In this document: positions 55,508 to 64,000 of the stretch, one piece after another
How the letters are laid out: each line of letters opens with the position of its first letter
Position numbering within the stretch: position 1 is the first letter of the stretch
From: Mucilaginibacter sp. JRF
GTDB lineage: Bacteria; Bacteroidota; Bacteroidia; Sphingobacteriales; Sphingobacteriaceae
Length of the DNA: 64,000 nucleotides
Direction of reading: 5' to 3'
Assembly (NCBI RefSeq): GCF_015223065.1
Contig: NZ_JADFBY010000004.1
Span: 62,001 to 126,000 of the forward strand
Made by a program: the position numbers and the translations under genes
Notes under the pieces: model-generated
The model's input: the letters and a program-made list of their open reading frames with translations, nothing else
Databases searched by the model: none
What the model was told of the DNA's origin: nothing

Positions 55508-55663
55508 AAACATTTATAATTTAATAAAATACAGGGTATGCCTGCCGGTTAGGCAATGAGCGAAAGGGGCGATATGTAAACTTGCTCTGTCATGATTCCT
55601 TGATATTTAAATGGTTAACAAATCAGGAATTGGGTGAAAATATATAAAAAGATATTACAAAGC

Positions 55664-55911
55664 TCAATAATCAAATATATGTTCAATAGTTATTTTTTCT
55701 CTTTGCAGCCAATTTATAATAACAGGTAAGTCTTTTACCTTCACTACTAATGCCGTACGGGTTAACCAGGGTTTAGTTGTGATAGGCTGTTTAAATATTA
55801 CAGTGCAAGTACCATGATAGTCTACAGCTTTATCGGCGATCACGGTAAGCATCACAGCACCGGTATTACCTGCTATTGCTTTTTAGCCAGATCTTTTTCG
55901 ATAGTGATCAT
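55664..55911 (-). pseudogene. small gene with a homopolymer frameshift, downstream of arsR
   Basis: From ATG 55911 the frame reads MITIEKDLAKKQ then stops at 55873-55875. Adding one A to the A5 run (55880-55884 on the complement) instead continues as AKKAIAGNTGAVMLTVIADKA and joins the 63-codon frame ending EKITIEHIFDY at 55664. The restored product is 82 residues, mixed alpha/beta, not recognised. The downstream part alone could start at GTG 55855. It follows arsR by 11 nt. A true frameshift, a phase-variable tract or a base error are all possible. Confidence 0.6.
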
Positions 55912-55922
55912 AATGTTTCAGT

Positions 55923-56228
55923 TTAAATGGTATCTAATAAATTGTCTAATTGGTCAAACTTATCCATCCACATTTTGCGGAAGGCGGTCATCCATACATC
56001 TATCTCCTTCATTTTTTCAGCCTCTAATTGATAATATATTTCGCGCCCCTGTTGTTTTTGTTTTAGCGCGCCGCATTCAGTTAATATTTGTATATGCTTT
56101 GATACCGCCTGCCTGCTGCTATCAAAATGTTCGGCAATGGCATTGGGTGTCATGGCGCCGCTTACCAACAAGGTTAATATGGCTCTGCGTGTAGGGTCGG
56201 CAATGGCCTGGTAAATATCTCGCCTCAT
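55923..56228 (-). CDS. ArsR-family winged-helix regulator
   Basis: A 101-residue protein beginning RRDIYQAIADPTRRAILTLL, with the wHTH at about 30-75 (MTPNAIAEHFDSSRQAVSKHIQIL, QQGREIYYQL). No metal-binding cysteine motif (ELCVCDL) is present. It belongs to the subgroup often paired with SRPBCC proteins in Bacteroidota. The start of the following small gene (MITIEKDLAKK) resembles the opening of such partners. Target unknown. Confidence 0.9.
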   Translation of the reverse strand: MRRDIYQAIADPTRRAILTLLVSGAMTPNAIAEHFDSSRQAVSKHIQILTECGALKQKQQGREIYYQLEAEKMKEIDVWMTAFRKMWMDKFDQLDNLLDTI

Positions 56229-56335
56229 GTTATTTGCAACTGATTGATTGCAAATATAAACGCAACCGATCGATTGCGCAAATTTATTTTGAAAAACTTA
56301 AACTAATCACGGATATGTACAAATACATACTGCAC

Positions 56336-56369
56336 AAAAAGGGGATGGCTATATAGCCATCCCCTTTTT
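56336..56369 (-). terminator. terminator after the SDR gene (perfect palindrome)
   Basis: A perfect 34-bp palindrome: AAAAAGGGGATGGCTA (56336-56351), TA, TAGCCATCCCCTTTTT (56354-56369). It lies 38 nt past the SDR stop. T-runs exist on both strands. Confidence 0.9.
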
Positions 56370-56407
56370 GTAAAATCGAAATTAAACTCTCTGGTTAACG
56401 TAACACA

Positions 56408-57271
56408 TTACGCCAAAAGCTCTTTCAACCCGTAAGCCACCATCGCTTTATCAAATTCAGGCTTAACGGCATCGTTTATCGCGCTGATATATTCGCCGGT
56501 AGTTGGGTCAACCACTGTGCGTAATGGTCTTTCGCCTTTAGGCAAGCCTATCAGTTTTACCACACCGTCTGCCACATCCTGCGGATTTGGGTTTGTAGCC
56601 TCAAACAATTGACCTATGGCCGCGAAGATTTTTTCGGGATAACCGGCGATCGCCGCGTAGCCATCGGCAACTGAGGCATCAGTCCCCAACTGCACCTTTT
56701 GCGACATTTCGGTAGGGAAACCACCCGGTTCCAGTATCACCACATCAACCCCTAACGGCCTTAGTTCATAATGCAAGCCTTCAACTAATCCCTCCAAACC
56801 AAATTTTGAAGCGCAGTACACCCCAAAAAACGGAAAGCCTACCCTGCCAAAACCGCTTGTAACGTTAATAATTAACCCTTCCGATTGGTTACGCATGTAT
56901 GGCAAGGCCAGTTTCGTCAGCCTCCAGGGGGCTATAACATTAATATCAAACATACGCTGCACATCGGCAGGGGTAGCCGTTTCGGCCACGCCAAACATGC
57001 TTGCTCCGGCATTGTTCACTAATACATCTATGGTTCCGTCTGTTGCAATGATGGTATCGACGGCATTTTTTACGCTGGCCTCGTCGGTTAGTTCAACATC
57101 TAAAACGGTTACATTTTCTAATTGCGATAAGGCCTGGGCCCTTTCGGCATTTTTGCCGGTGGTATCGCGCATGGTGGCGTAAACCTTATGCCCCAGGGCG
57201 GCAACGCTATGGGCGGTAAGCCAGCCAAAACCACTATTTGTTCCGGTTATTAATACAACTTTTTTGCTCAT
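56408..57271 (-). CDS. short-chain dehydrogenase/reductase (classical SDR)
   Basis: 287 residues from ATG 57271; the open frame extends nine codons upstream (to 57298) without protein character. Cofactor loop TGTNSGFGWLTA (about 9-20), NNAGASMFGVAE (about 82-93), catalytic Ser in NVTSGFGRVGF and YCASKFGLEGL (about 149-159). Divergence from the first SDR (33895-34740) is clear. It has a Crp-family regulator 76 nt upstream on the same strand. Confidence 0.9.
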   Translation of the reverse strand: MSKKVVLITGTNSGFGWLTAHSVAALGHKVYATMRDTTGKNAERAQALSQLENVTVLDVELTDEASVKNAVDTIIATDGTIDVLVNNAGASMFGVAETATPADVQRMFDINVIAPWRLTKLALPYMRNQSEGLIINVTSGFGRVGFPFFGVYCASKFGLEGLVEGLHYELRPLGVDVVILEPGGFPTEMSQKVQLGTDASVADGYAAIAGYPEKIFAAIGQLFEATNPNPQDVADGVVKLIGLPKGERPLRTVVDPTTGEYISAINDAVKPEFDKAMVAYGLKELLA

Positions 57272-57347
57272 TTTTCTATATGATAAATAATTATGCAAAG
57301 TTTGCTAACTGCACAGGGAATCCATTTACCATATGGTAAAAAGTGAG

Positions 57348-57917
57348 TTAACGAATATTTTTCCGGATGCGGCTTAATGATTGCTGGGTAATACCCAGGT
57401 ACGAGGCCACATATGATAGCGGCAAACGCCCAACCAGCTTCGAAAAATTTTCAAGAAAGGACAAATAACGGGTGGTAGCATCTTCAGCCACCAGCGGACT
57501 GCGCCTTTGTATTGATTCGTTAAGGCATTTTTTAACCATCTTGATCTCGATATTATCCCAGCCTACTATGGTGTTCGCAATCTCGTCCCAATCCTTTTTT
57601 GAGAATACGAGCATTTTACAATCGGTAACCGCCTGTATATATTCCGACGCTAAAATCTGTGCCTCAAACTTTGGATAGTCGGTAATAAACTGATTTTCGC
57701 CGATAAAGTAATGCGTGATCTCCTGCCCCTTGTTGTTGTAATAACAAAACCGCAGCACACCCTGCAACACAAAGGCCACCTGCTTCGGCACCTTGCCGGC
57801 TTCCGAAAAATAGGCATCCTTGGGCAGCTCAACCATTTTGGCCTTACTGGTAACAAACGCCAGCTGCTGCTCATTCAACACCCCAAATTGCAGTATATAA
57901 TCAATGAGTTCTTTCAT
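57348..57917 (-). CDS. Crp/Fnr-family transcriptional regulator
   Basis: 189 residues: cyclic-nucleotide-binding fold at about 20-120 (PKDAYFSEAGKVPKQVAFVLQ, QEITHYFIGENQFITDYPKF) and a C-terminal HTH (GRLPLSYVASYLGITQQSLSRIRK, about 163-186). It is typical of Bacteroidota Crp-like regulators that lack the cAMP-binding Arg/Thr signature. It lies directly upstream of the SDR gene and probably controls it. Confidence 0.88.
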   Translation of the reverse strand: MKELIDYILQFGVLNEQQLAFVTSKAKMVELPKDAYFSEAGKVPKQVAFVLQGVLRFCYYNNKGQEITHYFIGENQFITDYPKFEAQILASEYIQAVTDCKMLVFSKKDWDEIANTIVGWDNIEIKMVKKCLNESIQRRSPLVAEDATTRYLSFLENFSKLVGRLPLSYVASYLGITQQSLSRIRKNIR

Positions 57918-58265
57918 TGATTGAATTTACCAATAATTGATGGGAGTAAAGTTAGTGCAGGGTAAAATCAATATAAGTAATTGAACAAAATGGACGTCAA
58001 AATTCTTCCATCGGCTGAATCATGCCAAATTAAATTTAACTATAATTTAACATAAGAATATAATCCCAAAACAAAAATTTAAAAGTACCTGAAAACAAGT
58101 AAGTTAAATATATTAATACTAAGTTAATATTGATTTTTGAAAAATACTTTCAGACCGTTGTAACGTTAGGTGAGCTTAGCCCGTAATGGTTATTAAAATA
58201 CTGTCTATTTACATTTGTAATTCGATTTAGGTAATGTATATTTGTGTAATTTAAATCTTATCAAC
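57918..58265. promoter_or_regulatory. intergenic region with the exopolysaccharide promoter
   Basis: 348 bp of AT-rich sequence. It ends in a good Bacteroidota promoter: TTG at 58215-58217, 19-nt spacer, TATATTTG at 58237-58244. The start of transcription should fall near 58250. No other element is recognised. Confidence 0.65.
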
Positions 58266-59609
58266 GTGCGTTTTTCGAAATTACTTCGACCCTTCACTTT
58301 TGTTCTCGATTTATTCGTCTTGAATTTTTCGCTACAGTTAGCAAATTTTTTAGTGATAAATTACTTTTCTTCAGAAGCTGAGATTAGTCATTTTATATTA
58401 TTAATTAATTTGACTTGGATATCAATTGCGTCGATTACCCGTAGCTACGAAATCAAGCGGCCATTAAATTTCGCACAGAACATTAATCGATTTCTTACCG
58501 CTGTCACCTATCATTTAGTGATGGTTCTAGGTATAATATATTTTTTTAAGCTTTATGAGGTAAGTCGCATACTGATGATTACGACCTATTTCATGTTTAT
58601 TTTGTTCATAGTTGCTGAACGTTCTGTTATTTTTTTTACGCTCGATTATATTCGGAAAAAAGGTTATAATCTTAAACATATACTGATCATCGGTGATGTT
58701 GATGTATCAGATAGGGTGAAGAATACATTCAAAAAGTATCCGGAATATGGCTATAATTTTGTGAAAGTCATTTCGACAGAAACCTTTGAAGCAATGAACT
58801 CAAAAACATTGTTTGAGCAAATAACTAAAGCGGAAGTTCGTGAAGTATTTATTTGTTATAAAACAATGAATCAATTATTATTAAGTGAACTTGTAAGATT
58901 TGGTAGCGAGAACGGCATCAAAATGAAACTTGTACCTGACTTATCACTGAATAATAACTTTGCAAATATTGTTAACTACAAGGATTTTCCAGTAATTGAA
59001 TTATCGGAGTCAATTGAGCTTAGTCTTAAAGTTAAGTTATTTAAGAGGTCTTTCGATATCGTTTTTTCACTATTGGTGATGATTGCAGGCCTACCGCTTT
59101 TTTTAATATTGACCATAATCACGAAGTTATCTTCGAAAGGTCCTATATTTTACATGCAAGAACGTTTAGGTAGGAATGAACGCCCGTTCAAGATCTATAA
59201 ATTCAGAAGCATGTATATTGATGCAGAATCTTGCGGACCACGTTTATCGAGTGATAATGATCCGAGAATCACGAAGTGGGGACGCATCATAAGAAAATCG
59301 CGTTTAGATGAATTGCCGCAATTCTGGAATGTTTTTAAAGGAGAGATGTCAATTGTCGGACCAAGACCGGAAAGACAGTTTTTTGTAGAACAACTTTTAG
59401 AATGCTCTCCCAATTACAAAAAGCTACTACGCTTGAAACCGGGTTTGACCTCTTTGGGCCAGATTAACTATGGTTATGCAGAAAGTGTTAATCAAATGCG
59501 AGATCGCGTTCGTTACGACTTGATATACCTTAAAAATATCAACTTTGGCAGTGAAATTGCAATTATCTTACAAACGATTAAAGTGATGACACAGCTCAAA
59601 GGTAAATAA
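58266..59609 (+). CDS. polyprenyl glycosylphosphotransferase (WcaJ/WbaP-like), starts exopolysaccharide synthesis
   Basis: 447 residues from GTG 58266. The frame is open to TTG 58242, but that codon lies inside the -7 box at 58237-58244. The N-terminal half has four to five membrane segments and a CoA-binding-like domain (LKHILIIGDVDVSDRV). The C-terminal bacterial sugar transferase domain has KRSFDIVFSLLVMIAGLPLF (about 260-279), YKFRSMYIDAES, SRLDELPQFWNVFKGEMSIV and GPRPERQFF. It transfers a sugar phosphate to undecaprenyl phosphate. First gene of the locus; AT-richer than genes before 58 kb. Confidence 0.92.
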   Translation: MRFSKLLRPFTFVLDLFVLNFSLQLANFLVINYFSSEAEISHFILLINLTWISIASITRSYEIKRPLNFAQNINRFLTAVTYHLVMVLGIIYFFKLYEVSRILMITTYFMFILFIVAERSVIFFTLDYIRKKGYNLKHILIIGDVDVSDRVKNTFKKYPEYGYNFVKVISTETFEAMNSKTLFEQITKAEVREVFICYKTMNQLLLSELVRFGSENGIKMKLVPDLSLNNNFANIVNYKDFPVIELSESIELSLKVKLFKRSFDIVFSLLVMIAGLPLFLILTIITKLSSKGPIFYMQERLGRNERPFKIYKFRSMYIDAESCGPRLSSDNDPRITKWGRIIRKSRLDELPQFWNVFKGEMSIVGPRPERQFFVEQLLECSPNYKKLLRLKPGLTSLGQINYGYAESVNQMRDRVRYDLIYLKNINFGSEIAIILQTIKVMTQLKGK

Positions 59610-59670
59610 GGAGATTGTCAATTATTTTTAGTGAGATCTATAATTAATAATAACTTGTTATGTTATACAA

Positions 59671-59850
59671 ATGATTAAAGCTTCTAAATCTGAGCTCCAT
59701 TGTCCAAGTTGTAAAAATCAAAACGTAGAGCGAATCCCACGACCAAATATTGTCCGGTTTTTTCTTTCTAAATCCTTGAAACGCTACCAGTGTCAAAAAT
59801 GTCTCAAAAAGTTTTATGTCAGCATTGATAGCCCAGAATTGACGGGATGA
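59671..59850 (+). CDS. small zinc-ribbon protein (59 aa)
   Basis: ATG-started 59-residue ORF with two CxxC pairs: HCPSCKNQNV (about 10-19) and RYQCQKCLKKFYV (about 38-50), separated by a basic linker. It forms a compact zinc ribbon, reminiscent of the N-terminal ribbon of transposases (InsA-like) and of small regulators. It lies between the glycosylphosphotransferase and the Wzi-like gene. It may be a regulator of the locus or a transposase relic. Confidence 0.6.
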   Translation: MIKASKSELHCPSCKNQNVERIPRPNIVRFFLSKSLKRYQCQKCLKKFYVSIDSPELTG

Positions 59851-60160
59851 TTGATACTTTTCCTGTTAGTCACATTATCGCAATAGTGGGGATAATGCCA
59901 ATCATTGTCAGGTGCAATTAATTAAAATCTTCTGAGGTGCTGTTTCATAATGCTTCATTAAAAATTTCCACTTATAGTGTTTATCAATAAGGATGATTAC
60001 ATAGGATCTTAGAAAGAAAGGAATTACTTGAAACAGTATGAAAATATTAGTTACGAAAAGTTTGAATCAGTACGACATTAAGAATCAATTTTATTTTCAA
60101 AAATATAATTGATGGTTTCCATCTAATCAATGATCAATTGATAGTTATGGTTTTAAATTT
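59851..60160. other. AT-rich gap with no recognised gene
   Basis: 310 bp between the zinc-ribbon gene and the Wzi-like gene. No ORF of credible length, terminator or RNA gene is seen. It presumably contains the promoter of the Wzi-like gene. Confidence 0.4.
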
Positions 60161-61822
60161 ATGCAAACTAAATTCCTATTGCTTTATATCATTATATTAA
60201 CATCAAGCAGTGTTTATTCTCAGAATATACCGACTGGGAATTATATTGAAGATGTTTTGCGATGGAAGCAAGTTTCCGGTAAACATGAAATTAAAACTTC
60301 ATTCGCTATCCGACCGATCTTAATGCCGTACAACGACACGACTATCAACGGCTTAAAAGGAATTGAGGTAAACAAATTATATAACTTACTGAATATCGGT
60401 GCCGTCTCTGGATTAAAGATACTCCCATTTAGCCTATTAACTGAATATAATTTCAAGCGCCCCTATGGATACAATAATGGCACATTATACCCTAACCGAG
60501 GATTTCAAACCAGATTCAGCGGCGGTTTTTTGTATAGCACGAGGTTTCTAAAGATACAGATCAACCCCGAATTTGTCCATGCAGAAAACAAGAAATTCGA
60601 CACTTTCACAAGCATCCACGCGACTAACAATTCGCAGCAATTTTTAGCATCATATTTCGAAACTATTAACGGTATAGATGCTCCTGAACGCTTCGGAAAC
60701 AAGTCAATTAGCCGTATATATCCTGGTCAATCAAAAATCACTTTAAATTACAAAAACGTTGAAGTGGGTATCTCAACAGAAAATTTATGGTGGGGACCAA
60801 GCATTAAGAATTCCATTATTATGAGTAATTCAGCTCCCGGTTTTCTACATTGGACTGTAAATTCGACTGGACCAATCAGAACCAATGTAGGTTCTTTTGA
60901 GTGGCAATTAATCGGCGGTAAGTTGAAGCAATCGGACTATGAGCCTTACAATATAAATCTTTTAGAATATGGTACCGATTTATACAACCCGAAACCCAGA
61001 ACGGATCGTTACATATCGGCTGTCACTGTAAATTGGCAACCCAAATGGTTAAAAGGGCTTTACTTGGGTGTGAGTGGTTCAACTTACATGGACATAGATT
61101 CTGTGTATAAAAAAAAGAATGTCATCCAAAAAACAGTTCCAATATTCGTGGGCTCTTCCATGAAAGCAAATGACATTAATAATGGTTCAAATGGAGATGG
61201 TCAAGATTTCGCGTATGCTTTTAGCCTAAGACAGCTTTTGCCTTATTATTCAGCGGAATTATATTTCGAGTGGGCCCGGAATGACCGAAGTGGTAATTTA
61301 AACGATTTCATTCAGGAACCAGGACATTCGTCAGCCCTTACAGTAGGAGGCAGGAAGTTATTTGAACTAAAGAAAAATATTTTTTTACAGCTAAAGTCAG
61401 AAATTACTCAATTGCAGCGGCATCCGACATATTTATTACGGGAAAGCCCAATCTGGTATGTTCACTCAGTAAATCCCCGCGACGGGTACACTAATCAAGG
61501 GCGCTACCTTGGTGCGGGCATAGGACCCGGTGGCAACAGTTTTATGATTGACGCAAGCTATTTGAATGGATTAAATTCTTATGGATTTACTTTTGAAAGA
61601 TATGTTCACAATAATGACTTGTATTACCAGGCATTTCGGGGAACGTCTGTCAGTAATCGGCACTGGGTCGATCTCTCCTATTCGTTTTACAGCAATGTTA
61701 AGATTCGGAGATACTTATTATCAATAAACGTAACTCCGATCTATACCTTAAATTATCAATATACAAATGGCTCTAGTTTCAATCTGCATGCTAGATTAAA
61801 TTGTGCTTACTATTTTAACTAA
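60161..61822 (+). CDS. outer-membrane capsule assembly protein, Wzi family
   Basis: 553 residues with a signal peptide (about 1-20, ending VYSQ). The body is rich in alternating aromatic beta strands (GGFLYSTRFLKIQINPEFVHA, ISTENLWWGPSIKNSIIMSN, AELYFEWARNDRSGN, GAGIGPGGNSFMIDASYL) as in Wzi-type 18-strand barrels that hold capsule on the cell surface. The family in Bacteroidota is longer than E. coli Wzi (about 480). Located between the initiating transferase and the Wza-like export gene. Confidence 0.88.
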   Translation: MQTKFLLLYIIILTSSSVYSQNIPTGNYIEDVLRWKQVSGKHEIKTSFAIRPILMPYNDTTINGLKGIEVNKLYNLLNIGAVSGLKILPFSLLTEYNFKRPYGYNNGTLYPNRGFQTRFSGGFLYSTRFLKIQINPEFVHAENKKFDTFTSIHATNNSQQFLASYFETINGIDAPERFGNKSISRIYPGQSKITLNYKNVEVGISTENLWWGPSIKNSIIMSNSAPGFLHWTVNSTGPIRTNVGSFEWQLIGGKLKQSDYEPYNINLLEYGTDLYNPKPRTDRYISAVTVNWQPKWLKGLYLGVSGSTYMDIDSVYKKKNVIQKTVPIFVGSSMKANDINNGSNGDGQDFAYAFSLRQLLPYYSAELYFEWARNDRSGNLNDFIQEPGHSSALTVGGRKLFELKKNIFLQLKSEITQLQRHPTYLLRESPIWYVHSVNPRDGYTNQGRYLGAGIGPGGNSFMIDASYLNGLNSYGFTFERYVHNNDLYYQAFRGTSVSNRHWVDLSYSFYSNVKIRRYLLSINVTPIYTLNYQYTNGSSFNLHARLNCAYYFN

Positions 61823-61960
61823 ATTAAATTCAGCGTAAGATTAATCTACAATCCAATCCCTTCATTCTTATTACATCGAACATAATACTAATTTAAACGA
61901 AATAGATTTACCTTTACAGGAAATAATGTAATCGTGTTATTTCGTTGACTATTTATCAAA

Positions 61961-64000
61961 ATGAATAAATTCAAATTTCTAATTTCTTTAGTTCTTTTTT
62001 GCTTCTCATTTGGAGTTTATACAAAGGTGATCGCTCAAACTAACCTGCAAAACATATCTTCAGTGAACGTTGATGAGCTTACAGATCAGCAAGTTGTTCA
62101 ACTATTAGAGCAAGCTGCTAAAGCCGGGCTTTCAGATGAAAATTTGTTGCAACAGGCTCAGGGCAGGGGTATGTCATCTTCTCAAGTTCAGAAATTACAA
62201 GAACGGATTAAAGCACTTAGAAGTCGAAATAGGGCTTCTTCACGCATCGATACAACGGTTAATTCGGAGCGAAGCCTCAATTATCAGCCCGATACTGTAA
62301 GTCAGAATTACAGCAATATTGATTTATTTGAAAGTTTAAAACCGAAAGTGTTTGGGGCGGATATTTTCAAAGGGAAGAACAGTTCATTTCAACCCAATCT
62401 TCAATTGGCTACCCCTCTTAATTATATTGTGGGCCCAAAAGATCAGCTTAACATCAACGTGTATGGCAGTTCATTGGTTAACTGGAAACTTGATGTTTCT
62501 CCCGAAGGTAATATTAATATACCAGGTGTTGGAATATTAAATGTCAATGGAAAAACTATAGAACAAGCTACTGCTCTCATAAAGAATAAGCTTAGCCAAA
62601 ATAATTATGCTATTAATCGTGGAACCAGCGTACAGGTTACGTTGGGCAATATTCGTAGTATAAAAATTTTAATGATTGGCCAGGTTTTAAACCCTGGAAC
62701 TTATACCCTACCATCATTGGCTACCGTTTTTAACGCATTGTATTCCGCAGGTGGTCCAAACGATAATGGTAGTTTAAGACAAATAGAGATTATTAGGAAT
62801 AATCGCATTATCCGGCATCTTGATGTTTATGATTTTATTTTAAAAGGAGATCAAAAAAATAATATTACGCTCCAGGATCAGGACATAATTCGTGTGCCCA
62901 CTTACAGAACCCGTGTAGAACTCGCCGGAGAAGTTAAAATACCAGCTCTGTTCGAAGTTTTACCTGGTGAAACGTTAGATAACATTATAACATACGCGGG
63001 AGGGTTTACCGATAGTGCTTATACCGCACGCATCAAAGTTTCCCAAATCAGCGACCAGCAGAGAAGAATAACAGATGTTCTGGAAGCTGATTTTAAGAAT
63101 TATATTCCACTCCGTGGCGATAAATATACAATTGAGTCTATTTTATATCGATTCGAAAACAGGGTGGTAATAGAAGGAGCAGTGTTCAGGCCTGGCGATT
63201 ATGAACTACAGAACGGATTGACATTATTGCAGCTAATCGATAAATCTGCCGGCTTGAAAGAAGATGCCTTTACAGAACGTGGAACAATTACCCGATTGAG
63301 AACAGATAATACGACTGAAATCATAGGATTTAATGTAAAGGACGTGATTAACAAGGTGGTAAATATTACTTTACAACGCGAAGATATTGTGAACATTTCG
63401 TCCATATTTGATTTGCGCGACAAATATGTTGTTACAATAAATGGGAACGTCAGAAAACCCGGACGATTCGCATTTTCCGAGAACATGAAAGTTGAGGATC
63501 TTATTTTAAAAGCAGGAGGTTTTTCAGAAGGTGCAAGCACAAATCGTATTGAAGTTGCCCGTAGGATTACTAATGGCGACCCAGCTTCCAAAAACAGTTC
63601 GGTGTCACAAGTATTTAGTGTTAATATTGATGGTCAATTAAAGCCTGCTGACGCAAATTTTGTACTTACACCTTTCGATATTGTATCTGTTTATAGCTTA
63701 CCAGGATATGAGAAACAAAAAACAGTAAAAATAGAAGGTGAAGTTTTATATCCAGGTTCATACACAATTAAAAATAAAAACGAGAAGATATCCGATTTAG
63801 TAGCCAGAGCAGGCGGCCTTACAGCTTCGGCAGATGCTTCAGGCGGCTCGTTGCGACGCGATAACTTTGCAATTCTAGGAATTGATAAAAGTAAATCTGA
63901 TACTGCATCTATTAATGCTGAAAGAAATGCCAGGATTAGCAGATTAAAAAGATATTATAAAGACTCAACAAATGTAAATACAGACACAGCGCAACTGAGA
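61961..64000 (+). CDS. polysaccharide export protein (Wza-like, SLBB repeats), 3' end outside window
   Basis: 680 codons in frame to the edge of the window without a stop. A signal peptide (MNKFKFLISLVLFCFSFGVY..., cut near residue 26) is followed by a helical segment (about 30-100). The Poly_export domain has NYIVGPKDQLNINVYGSSL (about 155-173). SLBB beta-grasp domains follow, for example MIGQVLNPGTYTLPSLATV (about 238), AGEVKIPALFEVLPGETLD (about 325) and IEGEVLYPGSYTIKNKNEK (about 590). The length fits the long Bacteroidota exporters with several SLBB domains. It exports the polymer through the outer membrane. Confidence 0.93.
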   Translation, partial: MNKFKFLISLVLFCFSFGVYTKVIAQTNLQNISSVNVDELTDQQVVQLLEQAAKAGLSDENLLQQAQGRGMSSSQVQKLQERIKALRSRNRASSRIDTTVNSERSLNYQPDTVSQNYSNIDLFESLKPKVFGADIFKGKNSSFQPNLQLATPLNYIVGPKDQLNINVYGSSLVNWKLDVSPEGNINIPGVGILNVNGKTIEQATALIKNKLSQNNYAINRGTSVQVTLGNIRSIKILMIGQVLNPGTYTLPSLATVFNALYSAGGPNDNGSLRQIEIIRNNRIIRHLDVYDFILKGDQKNNITLQDQDIIRVPTYRTRVELAGEVKIPALFEVLPGETLDNIITYAGGFTDSAYTARIKVSQISDQQRRITDVLEADFKNYIPLRGDKYTIESILYRFENRVVIEGAVFRPGDYELQNGLTLLQLIDKSAGLKEDAFTERGTITRLRTDNTTEIIGFNVKDVINKVVNITLQREDIVNISSIFDLRDKYVVTINGNVRKPGRFAFSENMKVEDLILKAGGFSEGASTNRIEVARRITNGDPASKNSSVSQVFSVNIDGQLKPADANFVLTPFDIVSVYSLPGYEKQKTVKIEGEVLYPGSYTIKNKNEKISDLVARAGGLTASADASGGSLRRDNFAILGIDKSKSDTASINAERNARISRLKRYYKDSTNVNTDTAQLR

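Overview
The window looks like a chromosomal segment of a Bacteroidota bacterium, most likely Sphingobacteriaceae (Mucilaginibacter/Pedobacter-like). The basis is gene content (GH130 mannoside phosphorylase with a sodium:sugar symporter, GH92, sulfatase, alternative GlmU-family protein, type B L31, an MG2/plug-domain protein, RtcB-PrfH) and TAnnTTTG-type -7 promoter boxes. No rRNA, tRNA, CRISPR array, prophage or intact insertion sequence was recognised.

Layout. 0-3.6 kb: a gene end, a small unknown gene, a YceH/DUF480 gene, an ECF sigma factor with a membrane-anchored trypsin-like protease, and a tandem pair of tiny lipoproteins. 3.7-8.1 kb: a mannoside module (GH130 phosphorylase, symporter, divergent AraC regulator). 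8.1-13.7 kb: housekeeping genes (XRE regulator, Mpl, PrmA, TpiA, GlmU-like, L31, lipoprotein). 13.8-16.0 kb: iscS-iscU-iscA. 16.4-19.4 kb: a TrpX-type ABC importer. 19.5-21.5 kb: aminotransferase plus omega-amidase. 21.6-30.2 kb: GH92-like protein, PBP1A, a 1073-residue peptidase/propeller/barrel protein, fasciclin protein. 30.3-33.8 kb: GIY-YIG protein, XRE-S24 repressor, Spy-like protein, bioF-bioD. 33.9-40 kb: SDR and AraC genes, then a coupled ankyrin-repeat operon with a lipoprotein. 40-49.2 kb: TPR-HTH membrane regulator, a 7-bp VNTR, GNAT, MG2/plug protein, aldo/keto reductase with a frameshifted AraC regulator, sulfatase. 49.2-50.2 kb: a gene-free block of nested inverted repeats. 50.2-52.5 kb: GT14, FdtA-like and FdtB-like sugar genes. 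52.6-55.4 kb: a basic unknown protein, RtcB and PrfH in one operon. 55.6-57.9 kb: ArsR, a frameshifted small gene, SDR and Crp genes. 58.2-64 kb: the AT-richer start of an exopolysaccharide locus (polyprenyl glycosylphosphotransferase, zinc ribbon, Wzi-like, Wza-like) that runs off the window.

How they work together. Several units are self-contained: sigma factor with protease; symporter with phosphorylase under AraC control; IscS-IscU-IscA; transaminase with omega-amidase (glutaminase II-type route); BioF-BioD; and the RtcB-PrfH pair, known from other bacteria to rescue and religate ribosomes cut in the decoding centre. The strongest leads for something new are the basic protein co-operonic with rtcB-prfH, the four-gene ankyrin operon, a GH92 protein whose active-site motifs are all altered, and several classes of short intergenic repeats. 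Two genes carry apparent single-base frameshifts.
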